From Fluviibacter sp041311015 (GTDB lineage Bacteria; Pseudomonadota; Gammaproteobacteria; Burkholderiales; Rhodocyclaceae), in contig JBFYKG010000061.1 of the NCBI GenBank assembly GCA_041311015.1, positions 1-8,590 of the forward strand: a stretch of DNA of 8,590 bases, in the 5' to 3' direction. The notes under the pieces are model-generated. The model was given only the letters and a program-made list of their open reading frames with translations. It did not search any database and was not told the DNA's origin. How positions within the stretch are numbered: the stretch's first letter is position 1; every line of letters starts with the position of its first letter. This document shows positions 6,220-8,590 of this stretch, one piece after another. Both the position numbers and the translations under genes were made by a program.

Positions 6220-8112
6220 TCAGGCTGTCGTCGTGGCGGCGCCCGATGCATCTTCGGCACTGGCGGCCGGTGCCGACGGCGTGTTCGCCGAACCCGGCGG
6301 TTGCGGCGGACGTGGCGTCTTGCCCGCCATGATGTCGTTGATCTGCTCGGCGTCGATGGTTTCCCATTCCAGCAGCGCCTGGGTCATGGCTTCAACCTTG
6401 TCGCGGTTCTCATCGAGCAGACGCCGGGCCAGCCCATACTGATCGTCAATGATGCGACGGATCTCGGCATCCACCTTCTGCATCGTCGCTTCTGACACCG
6501 CCTTGTGCGTGGTCACCGAGCGACCGAGAAAGACCTCGCCCTCGTTTTCACCATAGACCATGGGGCCCAGATCGGACATACCGTAGCGCGTCACCATGTC
6601 ACGCGCCATTGAGGTGGCACGCTCGAAGTCATTCGATGCGCCGGTGGTCATCTGGTGCATGAACAGCTCTTCAGCGACACGGCCACCAAACAGCACGGCA
6701 ATCCGATCCAGCAGATACTGCTTGTCGTAGGCGTAACGATCCTGCTCCGGCAGTTGCATGGTCACGCCCAGCGCGCGGCCGCGTGGAATGATCGTCACCT
6801 TGTGCACCGGGTCCGACTTCGGGAGCAACTTGGCCACGACGGCATGACCCGACTCGTGATACGCCGTGTTGCGCTTTTCGTCCTCACTCATGACCATACT
6901 GCGACGCTCGGCGCCCATCATGATCTTGTCTTTGGCCTTCTCGAAGTCTTCCATATCGACCAGGCGTTTATTCAAACGCGCGGCAAACAGGGCCGCTTCG
7001 TTAACCAGATTGGCCAAGTCAGCGCCAGAAAAACCCGGTGTGCCGCGCGCCAGGATATCGGCCTTGATGTCCGGGGCCACCGGCACCTTACGCATATGCA
7101 CCTTGATGATTTCCTCGCGGCCGCGGATATCCGGCAGCGGCACAACCACCTGACGGTCAAAGCGACCGGGGCGCAGCAGCGCCGGATCAAGAATATCCGG
7201 ACGGTTAGTGGCAGCAATGACGATCACGCCCTGGCTACCTTCAAAACCATCCATCTCGACCAGCATCTGATTCAACGTCTGTTCGCGTTCGTCGTTACCA
7301 CCCCCCAGGCCTGCGCCCCGATGGCGACCCACAGCGTCGATTTCGTCAATGAAGATAATGCAGGGCGATTGCTTCTTGGCCTGTTCGAACATATCGCGCA
7401 CGCGAGCCGCACCCACACCGACGAACATTTCCACGAAATCGGAACCAGAGATTGAGAAAAACGGCACCTTAGCCTCGCCCGCAATGGCTTTGGCCAGCAG
7501 CGTCTTACCCGTACCCGGACTACCCACCATCAGCACGCCCCGCGGAATACGGCCACCCAGCTTCTGGAACTTGGTCGGGTCCTTCAGGAAGTCGACCAGC
7601 TCCTGCACTTCTTCCTTGGCTTCATCGCAACCGGCAACATCGGCAAAAGTCACCGTGTTCTGCGCCTGATCCATCATGCGCGCCTTGCTCTTGCCAAAAG
7701 AGAACGGGCCACCGCCCTTGGCACCACCGCCCTGCATCTGACGCATAAAGAAAATCCAGACACCGATCAGCAACAGCATCGGGAACCAGCTGACAAAGAT
7801 ATTCATCAGCATAGATGGCTCTTCTTCCGGCTTGGCTTCAATCTTGACGCCGCTCTTCAGCAGATCAGACACCAGCCAGATATCCGGCGGCGCATAGGAG
7901 GTCACTTTTTTACCGTCCGTCGTCGTCGCCTTGAGGGTACGACCCTCCATCACGACTTTGCTGATCTTGCCGTCCTTCACCTCTTCGATGAACTGGGAGT
8001 ACTCAACCGAATTCTGAGCAGCCTGCTTGTTGTTGAACTGATTGAAGACCGTCATCAGCACTAAACCAATGACGACCCAAATGGCAACGTTGCGAAACAG
8101 ATTGTTATTCAC
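6220..8112 (-). CDS. ftsH: ATP-dependent zinc metalloprotease FtsH
   Basis: Inner-membrane AAA+ protease that extracts and degrades misassembled membrane proteins and short-lived regulators; hexameric, with catalytic domains in the cytoplasm. The product has 630 residues. Transmembrane helices lie at about 8-24 and 101-123, flanking a small periplasmic domain; a Gly-rich linker follows (128-139). The AAA+ module has Walker A GSPGTGKT (197-204), the pore loop FVG (230-232), Walker B IIFIDEID (252-259) and the second region of homology ending RPGRFDR (314-320, arginine fingers Arg315 and Arg318). The protease zinc site is HESGH (419-423), with Asp495 in SNDFERAT as third ligand. The Pro/Ala/Ser/Thr-rich tail from about 599 is the usual variable end. 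The start is GTG at 8112 giving MNNNLFRN, with only a weak AGAAAG before it. It follows rlmE by 68 bases, as in E. coli, without a terminator. Confidence 0.98.
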   Translation of the reverse strand: MNNNLFRNVAIWVVIGLVLMTVFNQFNNKQAAQNSVEYSQFIEEVKDGKISKVVMEGRTLKATTTDGKKVTSYAPPDIWLVSDLLKSGVKIEAKPEEEPSMLMNIFVSWFPMLLLIGVWIFFMRQMQGGGAKGGGPFSFGKSKARMMDQAQNTVTFADVAGCDEAKEEVQELVDFLKDPTKFQKLGGRIPRGVLMVGSPGTGKTLLAKAIAGEAKVPFFSISGSDFVEMFVGVGAARVRDMFEQAKKQSPCIIFIDEIDAVGRHRGAGLGGGNDEREQTLNQMLVEMDGFEGSQGVIVIAATNRPDILDPALLRPGRFDRQVVVPLPDIRGREEIIKVHMRKVPVAPDIKADILARGTPGFSGADLANLVNEAALFAARLNKRLVDMEDFEKAKDKIMMGAERRSMVMSEDEKRNTAYHESGHAVVAKLLPKSDPVHKVTIIPRGRALGVTMQLPEQDRYAYDKQYLLDRIAVLFGGRVAEELFMHQMTTGASNDFERATSMARDMVTRYGMSDLGPMVYGENEGEVFLGRSVTTHKAVSEATMQKVDAEIRRIIDDQYGLARRLLDENRDKVEAMTQALLEWETIDAEQINDIMAGKTPRPPQPPGSANTPSAPAASAEDASGAATTTA

Positions 8113-8137
8113 GATGGCTTTCTGCCTTAATCAAACT

Positions 8138-8149
8138 GAATGATCATTC
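8138..8149. repeat. 12-bp perfect palindrome before ftsH
   Basis: GAATGATCATTC reads the same on both strands. It lies 25 bases upstream of the ftsH GTG and overlaps a TAGAAT hexamer on the minus strand (8151-8146) that resembles a -10 element but has no good -35 at 16-18 bases. It may be an operator-like site or chance; with no loop it is unlikely to act as an RNA hairpin. Confidence 0.35.
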
Positions 8150-8180
8150 TACCCGAGCCTGCAACGGCTCACTACTCAAG

Positions 8181-8590
8181 TTACTTCAAGCCCTGCCCCA
8201 ACAGATACAACTCACTACTCCGGCCGCGTGATGCCTCCGGTTTGCGAGTCACAACCTTGCGAAAGACTTTCCGCATGGCAACGACATATTCGGCAAAACC
8301 GGAGCCCTGAAACACTTTGACCAGAAAAGACCCCTGCGGTTGCAGGTGATTAGCCGCAAAATCAAGTGCCAGCTCTGCCAGGTGGACGGAGCGTGCCTGA
8401 TCCGATAAAGGAATACCTGACATATTGGGGGCCATATCCGAAAGCACAAGGTCTACTTTGGCACCATGAAGCATTTCTTCCACTTGCTTCAGGACAGACT
8501 CTTCGTGAAAGTCGCCCTGTAAAAATTCCACACCCGGCAACATCGGATCCAGCGGTAACAAATCCAGCCCGATAACGCGACCCGTGGCAC
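8181..8590 (-). CDS. rlmE: 23S rRNA (uridine(2552)-2'-O)-methyltransferase RlmE, 3' part
   Basis: SAM-dependent enzyme (also called FtsJ or RrmJ) that methylates the 2'-hydroxyl of U2552 in the A-loop of 23S rRNA, a late step in large-subunit assembly. The window holds the last 135 whole codons; the gene continues past the right edge. E. coli RlmE is 209 residues, so about the first 70, including the first catalytic lysine and the SAM glycine loop, are outside. Visible motifs, numbered within the fragment, are GLDLLPLDP (7-15, SAM ribose acid), LQGDF (23-27), the catalytic LSDMAPNMSGIP region (48-59) and the catalytic lysine in LVKVFQGSGF (88-97). SRGRSSELYL near the end carries the last glutamate of the K-D-K-E tetrad. 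It is followed by ftsH after 68 bases with no terminator, the same pairing as rrmJ-ftsH in E. coli. Confidence 0.96.
   Translation of the reverse strand, partial: ATGRVIGLDLLPLDPMLPGVEFLQGDFHEESVLKQVEEMLHGAKVDLVLSDMAPNMSGIPLSDQARSVHLAELALDFAANHLQPQGSFLVKVFQGSGFAEYVVAMRKVFRKVVTRKPEASRGRSSELYLLGQGLK

Noticed and set aside
6167..6367. Longer folP starting inside ftsH at 6367
   Set aside because: It would be an out-of-frame reading of the FtsH C-terminus and would run through the terminator stem; no similarity to dihydropteroate synthase before residue 6 of the shorter form.
6655..7455. Plus-strand open frame of 266 codons opposite ftsH
   Set aside because: It is antisense to the AAA+ and protease domains of ftsH, with no recognisable domain or separate promoter. 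It is a shadow frame of a strongly conserved gene.
8157..8190. Heat-shock (sigma-32) promoter for ftsH, suggested by CTTGAA at 8190-8185 and CTTGAG at 8180-8175
   Set aside because: No CCCCAT-like -10 element lies 13-17 bases downstream of either hexamer, so only half of the expected signal is present.
1..8590. Mobile element, CRISPR array, toxin-antitoxin or other accessory system
   Set aside because: Every stretch is filled with conserved housekeeping genes on one strand, gaps are at most 111 bases, and there are no long repeats, terminal inverted repeats, spacers or unassigned genes.

Overview
This window is an ordinary piece of core chromosome. All genes lie on the minus strand, so transcription runs from high to low coordinates, and coding density is close to complete. 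The gene set and order are rlmE (3' part), ftsH, folP, glmM, tpiA, secG, tRNA-Leu(GAG), nuoA, nuoB, nuoC, nuoD (5' part). NuoC and NuoD are separate proteins (they are fused in enterobacteria), and the nuo operon directly follows secG and tRNA-Leu. Together with the protein sequences this suggests a betaproteobacterium, possibly of the Neisseriales type. That placement is inferred from gene order and protein resemblance; no database search was possible.

Reading in the direction of transcription: 8590-8181 is the C-terminal two thirds of the 23S rRNA 2'-O-methyltransferase RlmE. 8112-6220 is the membrane AAA+ zinc protease FtsH, closed by a strong intrinsic terminator at 6200-6174. 6166-3912 is a two-gene unit for dihydropteroate synthase (folP) and phosphoglucosamine mutase (glmM), closed by a second intrinsic terminator at 3858-3829. 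3800-2498 holds triose-phosphate isomerase, SecG and a tRNA-Leu(GAG) gene. 2424-1 holds the start of the respiratory complex I operon (nuoA to nuoD, continuing beyond the window).

The two hairpins divide the window into three likely transcription units: rlmE-ftsH, folP-glmM, and tpiA-secG-tRNA-nuoABCD. No terminator or convincing promoter is visible between tpiA and nuoD, so the tRNA is probably cut out of a long mRNA that also encodes glycolytic, secretion and respiratory proteins. A good sigma-70-like promoter lies just after the glmM stop codon but before the glmM terminator hairpin. If it is real, the tpiA transcript would carry that hairpin in its 5' leader.

There is no mobile element, CRISPR array, phage gene or unknown system here, and no intergenic gap exceeds 111 bases. 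The plus-strand open frames are antisense shadows of the minus-strand genes. The points worth a second look are regulatory and small: the folP start codon abutting a terminator with no ribosome binding site, the promoter-before-terminator layout at tpiA, the tRNA embedded in the mRNA, a 12-bp palindrome before ftsH, and an altered loop in dihydropteroate synthase.
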